Shown in pieces: positions 24,167-31,417 of a stretch of 64,000 bases of DNA. The notes beneath the pieces were generated by a model, which ran no database searches, was not told where the DNA came from, and saw only the letters and a list, made by a program, of their open reading frames with translations. The position numbers and the translations under genes were made by a program. Source of the DNA: Mageeibacillus sp. UBA1212 (GTDB taxonomy: Bacteria; Bacillota; Clostridia; UBA1212); the NCBI GenBank assembly GCA_002309655.1, contig DBXM01000002.1:24217-88216 (forward strand). The letters run 5' to 3'. Position 1 is the first letter of the stretch. The number at the start of each line of letters is the position of its first letter.

Positions 24167-24436
24167 TCACCTTCCGTACGCCTCGCGCCTCGCCTCCACG
24201 AACCACCTTCCTTCGCCTTCGTCGAACAGATACGTCTCGACGCCTTTTACGACTACCGAGTAGCGCATGCCTGTGCCTCCCACCTTAGTCGACGCGGCTC
24301 TGCACACGCCCTTTATCCTGTCGATATCGAACGTCTGCCCGTTGCTAAGTCTGATTTTCAAAGGCAGGCTCGCCCCCTCGCTTGTGTGAAACACGTACAC
24401 GTCCACGTACATTTTGACTCTCTCGCCGCCGTCCAT
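24167..24436 (-). CDS. Small dinB-linked protein, uncharacterised
   Basis: An 89-residue protein starting at ATG 24436 after GGGAGGTGTTG. It contains an N-terminal strand-rich part (MYVDVYVFHTSEGASLPLKIRL.NGQTFDIDRIKGVCRAAS) and ends with GMRYSVVVKGVETYLFDEGEGRWFVEARR. The shape (small beta-rich, ending in an 'ethylene'-like RY.V...G.E.YLF....RWFVE pattern) resembles the DUF6504-type proteins that follow dinB in Actinobacteria. It lies 82 bases after the dinB stop on the same strand. A role in translesion synthesis is inferred only from this position. Confidence 0.75.
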   Translation of the reverse strand: MDGGERVKMYVDVYVFHTSEGASLPLKIRLSNGQTFDIDRIKGVCRAASTKVGGTGMRYSVVVKGVETYLFDEGEGRWFVEARREAYGR

Positions 24437-24518
24437 AAACAACACCTCCCGCAAATTTCCGGCCGCAAATATTTCCCGCAAATAACAACCCGCATAAAAC
24501 CGCGCCTTGTGATTAAAA

Positions 24519-25754
24519 TCAGCACGGCATCCCGGTGGGCATCACGATTTCCGCGTGTTCGGGAGGAACCGAAGAAGGAATGCAGAGAATGCAGTTTCTG
24601 ACAGAGTCCTTCCCGAATCTGCGCCTTATGCCGTCGATGCAGTGGCCGAGCCGTTCCCGCCTGTCCGCGAGTTCGACGTCGTCCCACAGTCCCGGCATAT
24701 ACGCCGCCCCCTCAGGCGCAAGATTGACCGTGCGCACCGTAAGCGATCTCACCGGCAGGTCCCACCTGTATTTCGCCCGGAACAGTGCGAACGCCGCCGC
24801 GGCTATGACTTCCGCCGACGTTGAAGGTATCGACAGAGGCGTCTGCCACTGCCGGCAGACAAGGTTTGAGTCCCTGACGTGTATCACGACGCCGCTCGCG
24901 CGCATTTCAAGTTCCCTGAGCCGCCTCCCCACGTCCTGCGTCAGTTCCAGAATCACCGGCCATACGTCCCCGTCGTTTTCCATATCCCTGACCGTAGTCG
25001 TGCCGTGGCCGATGCTTTTGACAGGCGGACTCTCGCCGGCCCGCGCCACCCTTGATTCGTCGAGTCCGTTCGCGAACTGCCAGAGCGCCAGCCCGTTTTT
25101 GCCGAGTTTCGAGACGAGCATTCTCGGGTCGGCCGCCGCGAGTTCCCCTATCGTTCTGATTGCCGCTCCCGCGAGAACCCTGCCGGTCGACCTGCCCACC
25201 CCGAGGAGGTCCGACGCCGGCAGCCCGTAAATCTTCTCCTTAAAATCTTCCTCGCCGATAACCGTCACCGCGTCCGGCTTTTTGAGGTCCGAACCGAGTT
25301 TGGCAAAGATTTTATTAAAAGACACTCCCACCGAGATCGTGAGTCCCAGCTCGAATTTTACGGTCTCGCGTATAATGTCGGCAATCTTTTCCGGCGGTCC
25401 GAAGGCGTCCTCGCAGCCCGTTATGTCCAGCCAGCACTCGTCCATTCCGTACGGCTCGACCATATCCGTAAACCGGGAATAGATTTCGCGCGCGAACACG
25501 GAATATTTAACATATTCGTCATAGTGCGGCTCGACCACGCGCAGCCCGGGACACTTGTTCTTCGCCTGCCAGACCGCCTCGCCCGTCTGAACGCCGTACG
25601 CCTTCGCCGGATAGTTCTTGGCGAGAACGATTCCGTGCCTCTCGGCGACAGACCCGCACACCGCGACAGGAATGCCTTTCAGCGACGGATCCAGCATGCA
25701 CTCCACGCTCGCGTAGAAATTATTCATGTCGCAATGTAAAATGTTTCTGCCCAA
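24519..25754 (-). CDS. dinB: Y-family DNA polymerase IV
   Basis: Error-prone lesion-bypass polymerase, 411 residues. The palm motifs are ILHCDMNNFYASVE (catalytic Asp) and YGMDECWLDITG (catalytic Asp-Glu pair); the helix-hairpin-helix region (GLPASDLLGVGRSTGRVLAGAAIRTIGELA) and little-finger domain (SIGHGTTTVRDMENDGDVWPVILEL...RRLRELEMRASGVVIHVRD) follow. No QxxLF-type clamp-binding motif is evident at the C-terminus. The start is TTG 25754 with GGGGGG about 10 bases upstream. Its promoter carries two operators and faces the xre-ImmA/IrrE pair, suggesting control by that system rather than by LexA. Confidence 0.95.
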   Translation of the reverse strand: MGRNILHCDMNNFYASVECMLDPSLKGIPVAVCGSVAERHGIVLAKNYPAKAYGVQTGEAVWQAKNKCPGLRVVEPHYDEYVKYSVFAREIYSRFTDMVEPYGMDECWLDITGCEDAFGPPEKIADIIRETVKFELGLTISVGVSFNKIFAKLGSDLKKPDAVTVIGEEDFKEKIYGLPASDLLGVGRSTGRVLAGAAIRTIGELAAADPRMLVSKLGKNGLALWQFANGLDESRVARAGESPPVKSIGHGTTTVRDMENDGDVWPVILELTQDVGRRLRELEMRASGVVIHVRDSNLVCRQWQTPLSIPSTSAEVIAAAAFALFRAKYRWDLPVRSLTVRTVNLAPEGAAYMPGLWDDVELADRRERLGHCIDGIRRRFGKDSVRNCILCIPSSVPPEHAEIVMPTGMPC

Positions 25755-25812
25755 AACGCCTGTTCCCCCCTTTACAAATTGTGAAAATTATTGTACAATC
25801 AGTTCCGTAAGG

Positions 25813-25853
25813 CACAATCCGATTGTGAGTTCATTATACACAATCCGTTTGTG
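25813..25853. promoter_or_regulatory. Two palindromic operators in the dinB/xre intergenic region
   Basis: Site 1 (25813-25827) is CACAATCCGATTGTG, a perfect 6-3-6 palindrome; site 2 (25839-25853) is CACAATCCGTTTGTG, differing by one base. Their centres are 26 bp apart. Site 2 exactly occupies the first 15 bases of the spacer between the dinB -10 and -35, and site 1 begins 6 bases downstream of the -10. Both are followed by AGTT. The most likely binder is the adjacent Xre protein. Confidence 0.85.
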
Positions 25854-25862
25854 AGTTGTCAA
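25833..25862 (-). promoter_or_regulatory. dinB promoter
   Basis: Minus strand: TTGACA (25857-25862), an 18-base spacer, TATAAT (25833-25838). Both hexamers are consensus; activity is probably limited by the overlapping operators. Confidence 0.85.
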
Positions 25863-26017
25863 GCACTTTTTTGCATTTTCGCGCGAATTTTGTTATTTCC
25901 GTTTTTTCCACGCACAAAACGGGAAAACGAGCGGCGTGAATGCGGAAACGCAGCGGTGTCTGCAAGGCGGCCCGTATTGATATTTTTAACAATTTAAGAT
26001 CATTCGGAGGAGAAGCA

Positions 26018-26422
26018 ATGACTTTCGGAGAAAAACTGAAACTCTACAGAAAAAAGAAGAATATAACGCAGCGCGACCTTGCGAAGATCGCGGGGCTCGG
26101 CTTCAACACGATCAGCAACTATGAGCGCGGCCAGACCTACCCCCAGAACCGCGAAATCTACGCGAGACTGGCGCAGATTCTCGAGATCGACACCGATTTT
26201 CTCCACAATGAAAACGACGATTTCATCAACGAGGCGGAGGCCCGGTACGGAAAGCGCGGACGTTCACAGGCGGAGCAGCTTGTCGAGGACGCGCGCGGGC
26301 TTTTTGCGGGCGGCGAACTCACGGAGGAAGAAAAACTCGGCGTGCTGAGGGCGCTTCAGGACGTGTTCTGGGAGTGCAAGGACGCCAATTCGGCCAAATA
26401 CTCTTCCAAGAACGAGGAATAA
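26018..26422 (+). CDS. Xre-family repressor, DdrO-like partner of ImmA/IrrE
   Basis: A 134-residue protein. Residues 1-62 are a Xre helix-turn-helix (FGEKLKLYRKKKNITQRDLAKIAGLGFNTISNYERGQTYPQNR). Residues 70-134 form a helical C-terminal domain (ARGLFAGGELTEEEKLGVLRALQDVFWECKD) seen in Firmicutes regulators encoded beside ImmA/IrrE peptidases. A Leu110-Arg111 bond lies at nearly the same place as the Leu-Arg bond that IrrE cuts in Deinococcus DdrO (about residue 106). The ATG follows CGGAGGAGAAGC. The divergent dinB promoter with two operators is the probable target; the metallopeptidase gene follows 83 bases downstream. Confidence 0.88.
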   Translation: MTFGEKLKLYRKKKNITQRDLAKIAGLGFNTISNYERGQTYPQNREIYARLAQILEIDTDFLHNENDDFINEAEARYGKRGRSQAEQLVEDARGLFAGGELTEEEKLGVLRALQDVFWECKDANSAKYSSKNEE

Positions 26423-26505
26423 CGTAAAAATAAACCAATCGCGCAGAAATCCGGCCTTAGGAAATTCTGAAATCCGTTCTTAGATTAAAAAAGGAGCGAC
26501 TGAAA

Positions 26506-27048
26506 TTGAGAGACCCCGCGGAAATTCTCGGTGCCGCAAACCGTCTTATCAAGAAATATAATACGCGCGACCCGTTCAGGCTGGCTGACGAACTCGGAAT
26601 CATGCTGCGTTACAGCGGCAGTCTCGGCAGCCTTCTCGGTCTGTACACAGTCGTTCTCAGGAACCGCGTCATCATTCTCAATTCGGAGCTCGGCGAGAAC
26701 CAGCGCCGGATGGTTCTTGCGCACGAACTCGGCCACGACGTTCTGCACCGCGAGGAGGCGAAGAAAGGGCTGCAGGAATACATGCTTTTCGACATGCGCA
26801 CGCCCACCGAGTACGAGGCGAACGCCTTCGCGGCCCACCTTTTGATAGACCGGGACGAGCTGATCGAGCTTTCCAAGGAGCGCGAATACGACCCCTGGGC
26901 AGTGTCGCGTGAACTCGGCCTCAACGTCAACCTCGTGCTGATCAAGTTCGCGGAAATGAACCGGATGGGCGACAGCTTCACCCTGCCCCGCATTCCCGAC
27001 CCGACCTTCTTCAAGAACGAGCTTCCCGGCTCAGAGAACGCCTACTGA
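26506..27048 (+). CDS. ImmA/IrrE-family zinc metallopeptidase
   Basis: A 180-residue protein with the zinc motif HELGH (residues 73-77; LAHELGHDVLHRE) and a downstream EYEANAFAAHLL segment whose Glu104 would be the third ligand. The N-terminal helical part (DPFRLADELGIMLRYSG) and the C-terminal extension after residue 115 follow the usual ImmA/IrrE layout. Members cut a partner Xre repressor (ImmA-ImmR in ICEBs1, IrrE/PprI-DdrO in Deinococcus). No integrase, excisionase or transfer gene is nearby, so this copy looks chromosomal rather than mobile. The start is TTG 26506 after AAGGAGCGACTG. Confidence 0.92.
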   Translation: MRDPAEILGAANRLIKKYNTRDPFRLADELGIMLRYSGSLGSLLGLYTVVLRNRVIILNSELGENQRRMVLAHELGHDVLHREEAKKGLQEYMLFDMRTPTEYEANAFAAHLLIDRDELIELSKEREYDPWAVSRELGLNVNLVLIKFAEMNRMGDSFTLPRIPDPTFFKNELPGSENAY

Positions 27049-27068
27049 AACTGCTAATAATACAGAAA

Positions 27069-27116
27069 GCCCGCGCCGGCCCCATCAATCAAAAGGGGGC
27101 CGGCGCGGGCCTTTTT
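27069..27116. terminator. Strong bidirectional terminator
   Basis: A 15-base GC-rich stem, gcccgcgccggcccc (27069-27083) with its complement at 27095-27110, followed by CTTTTTAT on the plus strand and CTTTCTGTA on the minus strand. It separates the convergent peptidase and rhamnosidase genes. Confidence 0.88.
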
Positions 27117-27128
27117 ATCACAAACAAC

Positions 27129-29693
27129 TTACACTCTCACGTCGAACACCCACTCGCCGGAGCCAACAGTTTCAGCCTCAGCCCCCGGTATCTCAATCAA
27201 CGCCAAAGTGTTCGCGGGAACCACCACTGTGACGCGCCTGACTCCGCCTTCAGCCGGCCCGTAGGCGACGCGGATCTCGCCGTAAGGTGATTTGTAGGAC
27301 ACGTCGGCGGCGCCGATCTCTTCAATGAAGCAGGGCTTCACGAGGAACTTCTTGAAGCCGGGTTCGAGGGGCTTGACGCCAGCGACGTTCTCGTGGCAGA
27401 ACAGGAGGAAGCCGCCGTGCATCGGGTGGTTGTAGGATGCGACGCCGACGTTGGGGTTCTCGGTCACGAAGTGCATGTCGGGGGCTTCCCACATCGAGGT
27501 GCCGCCTTCGGTCATCATTCTGCCGAACGAGTAGTAGTCCGGGTTGAACAGGAATTTCATCGCGGCACTGCCCTTCCCGGCGTCGAAGAGCGCGGGAACG
27601 AGGTACTTGTTGCCGTAGATGCCGGTGCTCATTCTGTAGCCGTCATTTTCGATCATGCCGGCGGTCGCGGCGACAAGCGAAGGATACTCGCCGTCCGGGT
27701 AGATTCCGGTGATCAAAGCGGCGCCGTTCGTGCCCCAGTAGCCGTAGGAGTGGGCCACAACATCATAATAGTGTCTGTTGAACGACTCCCTGATTCTCTC
27801 CGCAAGATCGCGGTATTTACGGCCGTCCCCGTATCCGAACGCGTCCGAGATTTCCGCCATTTTTCGGCAAATTTCGAAGAACATTAAAGTCGACGAATGC
27901 TCCACCGGCATGCGGCGCGGGGCTTCGTTGCCTTCGGGCGGGCACCAGTCGCCGAGCCCTTCCTTTATAATAAAATCGTTGGAGCGGTTCAGTTCGTGGT
28001 CGACCCACTTCCTCATAAGGTCGATGTTGTTCCTGACGGCCGAGCCGAGGCCGCGGTACTTCCACATCCAGTACGGAATGATAATCTGCGCGCAGCCCCA
28101 GAGAGGAGACGCCTCGCCGCAGCCGCGTTTTCCGGGCGAGATCATCTGCCAGGTGCCGTAGACCTCCGTTGTGGTTCTGATGTCGCCGAGATATTTTTCA
28201 TAAGAGGTTTCCGAGTCGTAGTTGAGCAGACCCCAGTTGCAGACCACCTCCGCGTCGCCGAGCCAGCCGCACTTTTCGCGCGCCGGGCAGTCCTCGGGAA
28301 CGCCGTGGAAATTCGAGAGGTACGTGTTCCTCATCACGCGGTCAAGCTGGGTGAGCTGGTCGAAATCGCAGTAGAAGCGGCCCGCCTCCTTCATGGAAGT
28401 GGCGAGCGCGATGCCCTTGATCATTCCCGGGTCGGGTTCGGTGCCGTAGCCCTTCGAAAAATCGTGAATGCCGGTGATTTCGACGTATCTGAAACCGTGG
28501 TACGTGAATCTCGGCCGGTAGTACTCGGGCTCGGAGCCGCCGCGGGCGACGTAAATGTCCTGTTGGATGCACTGGGTTGCGAATCCGCCGGTCGAACGGT
28601 GGTCGAGGTTGCCGCCCTTGGCAAGCGCCTCAGCCGTTCTGAAAACGTAAACCGCGCCTCTCGGGGAATGCGCCGGAATCTTCACCTCGTACGTTCCCGC
28701 GAAGTTCACGCCCAGGTCGAAAATCCACGCGCCGTCGCTCTTTCCGCTCTCGCAGTGCATCGAAATGCAGGGGATCTCGCGGATCGCGCGCACCGGCGGC
28801 ATCAGGCAGGGCGTCAGCTTCCCTTTCGGCGTCGTATCCTCAACGACCGGCCCCCAGCCCTTCTCGCTGCCTTCAAACAGGCCGAAGTCCGGCGTCTCGA
28901 GCCTTGAATCGTACATCTCGCCGCCGTAAATGTTGTTGATCGAAATCGGGCTGTACTTGTATTTCCAGTTTTCCGTGTCAGAAACGATATTTTCCTCGCT
29001 TCCGTCCTCGTAAACGATCTTCAGCCTGACAAAAGCGCACACGTCGCCGTAGACCATTCCCTCGCTGCCCCAGACGCGGCTCTGCGAATAGAAGCCCTCG
29101 CCGAGAAGCACCGCGAGGCAGTTGCCGCCTTCTTTAATAAAGCCGGTCACGTCGGTGGCGCGGTAGTAGACGGTTTTTTCGTAGTTGGAAATCGGCGGAT
29201 CGATCTCGAAATCGTCGGCCCGTTCCCCGTTCAGGAAGAACTCTCCGATGCCGAGGCCCGTTCTGTAGAGAATGGCACGCGCCGGCTTTTTGCGGCCTAT
29301 GTCGAACTTCGTGCGGAGGTAAGGCGCCCAGCCGCTGATATGCTCTTCCGGCTTGATCCACTTCGCGCCGTGCATGCCCTCCGGCGACGGTTCGGTGATG
29401 AAAACGGCCTCCTCAGAAGCCTCGCTTCCGTCCTCACCCCATGCCTCGATTCTCAGCTTGTACTCGGTCTCGAATGCCGCGGCAAGCCCCTCCGGCTCCA
29501 CGTCGACGCTGATTCCCGACTCGACTCTTCCGGTGTCGAAAACCGTTCCGCTCCGGTCGGAAAGCGTGATCCGGTAGAATTTCTGGAAGAAGCCGTCGCT
29601 GACGTCTGAAATTTTCCAGCTGAAACGAAGTCCGCTCGCCGGCATGAGAAGTCCCGGCTCAGCTCCGTTTATTCTGATGTCGTAAATTTTCAT
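27129..29693 (-). CDS. Alpha-L-rhamnosidase (GH78)
   Basis: Releases terminal rhamnose from glycans. The 854-residue protein lacks a signal peptide, so it should act in the cytosol on imported sugars. The N-terminal beta-sandwich domains come first (residues 1-330; the DLGVNFAGTYEVKI block binds sugar), then the (alpha/alpha)6 barrel with the signature GVPEDCPAREKCGWLGDAEV (catalytic acid region), GLGDWCPPEG and EGGTSMWEAPDMHFV, and the C-terminal beta-sandwich (residues about 745-854). The start at 29693 follows GGAGGATTTTTT. The nitroreductase gene is 62 bases upstream, perhaps in the same transcript. No rhamnose catabolic genes are in this window. Confidence 0.9.
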   Translation of the reverse strand: MKIYDIRINGAEPGLLMPASGLRFSWKISDVSDGFFQKFYRITLSDRSGTVFDTGRVESGISVDVEPEGLAAAFETEYKLRIEAWGEDGSEASEEAVFITEPSPEGMHGAKWIKPEEHISGWAPYLRTKFDIGRKKPARAILYRTGLGIGEFFLNGERADDFEIDPPISNYEKTVYYRATDVTGFIKEGGNCLAVLLGEGFYSQSRVWGSEGMVYGDVCAFVRLKIVYEDGSEENIVSDTENWKYKYSPISINNIYGGEMYDSRLETPDFGLFEGSEKGWGPVVEDTTPKGKLTPCLMPPVRAIREIPCISMHCESGKSDGAWIFDLGVNFAGTYEVKIPAHSPRGAVYVFRTAEALAKGGNLDHRSTGGFATQCIQQDIYVARGGSEPEYYRPRFTYHGFRYVEITGIHDFSKGYGTEPDPGMIKGIALATSMKEAGRFYCDFDQLTQLDRVMRNTYLSNFHGVPEDCPAREKCGWLGDAEVVCNWGLLNYDSETSYEKYLGDIRTTTEVYGTWQMISPGKRGCGEASPLWGCAQIIIPYWMWKYRGLGSAVRNNIDLMRKWVDHELNRSNDFIIKEGLGDWCPPEGNEAPRRMPVEHSSTLMFFEICRKMAEISDAFGYGDGRKYRDLAERIRESFNRHYYDVVAHSYGYWGTNGAALITGIYPDGEYPSLVAATAGMIENDGYRMSTGIYGNKYLVPALFDAGKGSAAMKFLFNPDYYSFGRMMTEGGTSMWEAPDMHFVTENPNVGVASYNHPMHGGFLLFCHENVAGVKPLEPGFKKFLVKPCFIEEIGAADVSYKSPYGEIRVAYGPAEGGVRRVTVVVPANTLALIEIPGAEAETVGSGEWVFDVRV

Positions 29694-29755
29694 AAAAAAT
29701 CCTCCGCACAAATATATTGATTTTCAATGAATTCTATTAAAAACCGGAGCAAGAA

Positions 29756-30424
29756 TCACTCCGCCCACTCGAAGTTTTCGCGCCCCGCCCCAAGCTCGAA
29801 GTGGTACTTGACGATACCCAGATCCGTTTTCGAGCAGGGCCCGAGGAACGCCTTCGCCGCCACCCGGCCGTCGTCCGTAATTTTAAAGAAGAACTTCTGC
29901 TGGTTGATTGCCGTGGGCGCCAGCAGCGCCGCTTCGACGCCTTTTTTGAACCATTCGGGGGTGGATTCGCCTATTTCCGCCACTTTGTCAGGGCTTTTGC
30001 TTCTGTGCGGCGTTCCCGGTGTCAGGCCGTAGCCCAGCGCGAGAACGTCAAAAAGCACCTCTCCGGGACCGAGCGACGGCTGCACCTTGCTCTTCTCGAA
30101 CGTCAGCGCCACCCAGCACGTGTTGAGCCCCTCCTTCTGCGCGAACAGAACCAGCCGCTCGCCGTAGTAGCCCACCTTCTCGTCGTCGTCTTTCCGTCCC
30201 GCAAGCACCACGTAGTTCCTGCAGCCGGAAAAACTGCCGTATGAAGGCTTGTCCGCCTTGAACGCCTCCGGTTCGTCGATAACAAGTTTAAACGACAGCC
30301 CGCTCTCGGCGTTGATCCGCCCGATTTCTTCGGCAAGAAGCGCCGCCTTTTCCGGCTCAACCGCCCTGTTGTCGTACTTCCGCACCGAATGTCTCGCGCG
30401 CATTATCTCCCAAATATCTTCCAT
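29756..30424 (-). CDS. Nitroreductase-family FMN oxidoreductase (TM1586-like)
   Basis: A 222-residue protein with MRARHSVRKYDNRAVEPEKA at the N-terminus (the Arg-His-Ser-x-Arg FMN phosphate site), SFSGCRNYVVLAG, YYGERLVLFAQKEGLNTCWVALTF and the second-half APTAINQQKFFFKI. Both halves of the nitroreductase fold are therefore in one chain, as in the 'putative TM nitroreductase' subgroup; these often lack a known substrate. It is upstream of the rhamnosidase gene and has a promoter of its own. Confidence 0.86.
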   Translation of the reverse strand: MEDIWEIMRARHSVRKYDNRAVEPEKAALLAEEIGRINAESGLSFKLVIDEPEAFKADKPSYGSFSGCRNYVVLAGRKDDDEKVGYYGERLVLFAQKEGLNTCWVALTFEKSKVQPSLGPGEVLFDVLALGYGLTPGTPHRSKSPDKVAEIGESTPEWFKKGVEAALLAPTAINQQKFFFKITDDGRVAAKAFLGPCSKTDLGIVKYHFELGAGRENFEWAE

Positions 30425-30472
30425 AAAATCATCCTCCGTTCAAAGAGAAATCAGTCACAAATATCTACCCCT

Positions 30473-30501
30473 ATTATACCACGTAAAAACCGGAAATGCC
30501 A
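30473..30501 (-). promoter_or_regulatory. Promoter of the nitroreductase gene
   Basis: Minus strand: TGGCAT (30496-30501), a 17-base spacer, TATAAT (30473-30478). Weak -35. Confidence 0.45.
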
Positions 30502-30531
30502 GTTTTACGCGCGTGCGCGAATAAAAAATTC

Positions 30532-30561
30532 AGGGCAGCCTCCAAACGCGGAGGCTGCCCT
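30532..30561 (-). terminator. Terminator after the uncharacterised 192-residue protein gene
   Basis: A 12-base perfect stem, agggcagcctcc / ggaggctgccct, with a 6-base loop; on the minus strand it is followed by gaattttttat. Confidence 0.85.
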
Positions 30562-30586
30562 TCCAATTAATCAATACGATCCGGCA

Positions 30587-31165
30587 TCATGCCCACGGGT
30601 TGGCCTCAACAGGAAGCCTAATGTCGCTGAGGCACTGGATGTCGTTCACGAACCACTGGCCTGTGGACGGCTTCTTGCGCAGCTTGATGCCTCTCGGCGA
30701 ATCCGCGCCGGCGCTCGTCACGTAAAGCGTCGCCCAGTTCTCCTCGTCAAAGGAGTACGGGGTCGAGGTCACGGTGATCGTGAGCGGCTGTGAAGGCGTG
30801 TAGTTGTTCTGGACGGTGGCGCCTTTGAAGTACGAGAAAGGCAGATAGGTCTTGCCGTCGAGACGCTCCTTGATGAAGCCCTTCGTGTAGTTGCTCACGG
30901 TGTCGGGTCCGTTGAGGAATTCGAGCATGCTGTAGACGGCCTCAGGGTCGTCCTTAAATCTGCAGAGAACCAGAACCGCCAGCGCTGTCGTCTTGAACGC
31001 AGTATCAAGCGATGCCTCGGGAAGCGCCTGCAGCTCTTCGAGATTCTTGGGAATATAGGCAAAAGTGAACGTTTTCGACTCCTTTACACCCTTCCCTCTC
31101 GCGTTCGGATCTTCGCTTGCGAAAAGATTTTTTATAAACTTCTTAATTGAATCAAGTAATCCCAT
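30587..31165 (-). CDS. Uncharacterised protein (DUF6935-like)
   Basis: A 192-residue soluble protein starting at ATG 31165 after GCAGGAGGATAAA. After an amphipathic start (MGLLDSIKKFIKNLFAS) it has a helix-rich first half (LPEASLDTAFKTTALAVLVLCRFKDDPEAVYSMLEFLNGPDTVSNYTKGFIKERL) and a beta-rich second half (PLTITVTSTPYSFDEENWATLYVTSAGADSPRGIKLRKKPSTGQWFVNDIQCLSDIRLP). Similar proteins are common in gut Clostridia and I associate them with DUF6935. The function is unknown. The gene is flanked by a terminator and by the inverted-repeat element at 31211-31416. Confidence 0.7.
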   Translation of the reverse strand: MGLLDSIKKFIKNLFASEDPNARGKGVKESKTFTFAYIPKNLEELQALPEASLDTAFKTTALAVLVLCRFKDDPEAVYSMLEFLNGPDTVSNYTKGFIKERLDGKTYLPFSYFKGATVQNNYTPSQPLTITVTSTPYSFDEENWATLYVTSAGADSPRGIKLRKKPSTGQWFVNDIQCLSDIRLPVEANPWA

Positions 31166-31210
31166 TTTATCCTCCTGCAACTGTCTTTCGACGCGTTTTT
31201 AGCGATAATG

Positions 31211-31416
31211 GAAGTGCTGATTTAATAGCTATTTTTTCGAGCGCGACCCCGAAGCTGTATGAAGATACTGCGAGCGGGGAGCTCTCGGAAAGCAAGCGGC
31301 AGCAAATCTGTCGTAAGACACCTTATCCGCTAAAAAAGATGAAACTAACGAACTGAGCTCTTGCGCATACTGTCAGCTATTCGCCGCTTGCGTAAAGAGC
31401 ATTAAATCAGCGCTTT
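31211..31416. repeat. Gene-free element bounded by 16-bp inverted repeats (MITE-like)
   Basis: Left end GAAGTGCTGATTTAAT (31211-31226) and right end ATTAAATCAGCGCTTT (31401-31416) are inverted with two mismatches. The 206 bp between contains no coding frame. Its right end is duplicated at 34393-34427 (35 identical bases). No clear target-site duplication was seen. Confidence 0.55.
31381..31415. repeat. 35-bp repeat, copy 1
   Basis: Identical over 35 bases with 34393-34427, from tcgccgcttgcg to tcagcgctt; similarity continues more loosely to the left (tgtcagct against agtcagca). It ends 3 bases before the stop codon of the solute-binding protein gene. Confidence 0.9.
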
Positions 31417-31417
31417 C

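Noticed and set aside
26018..27048. Xre/ImmA pair as part of a prophage or ICE
   Set aside because: No integrase, excisionase, relaxase or structural genes in the surrounding 20 kb, and the composition is host-like.
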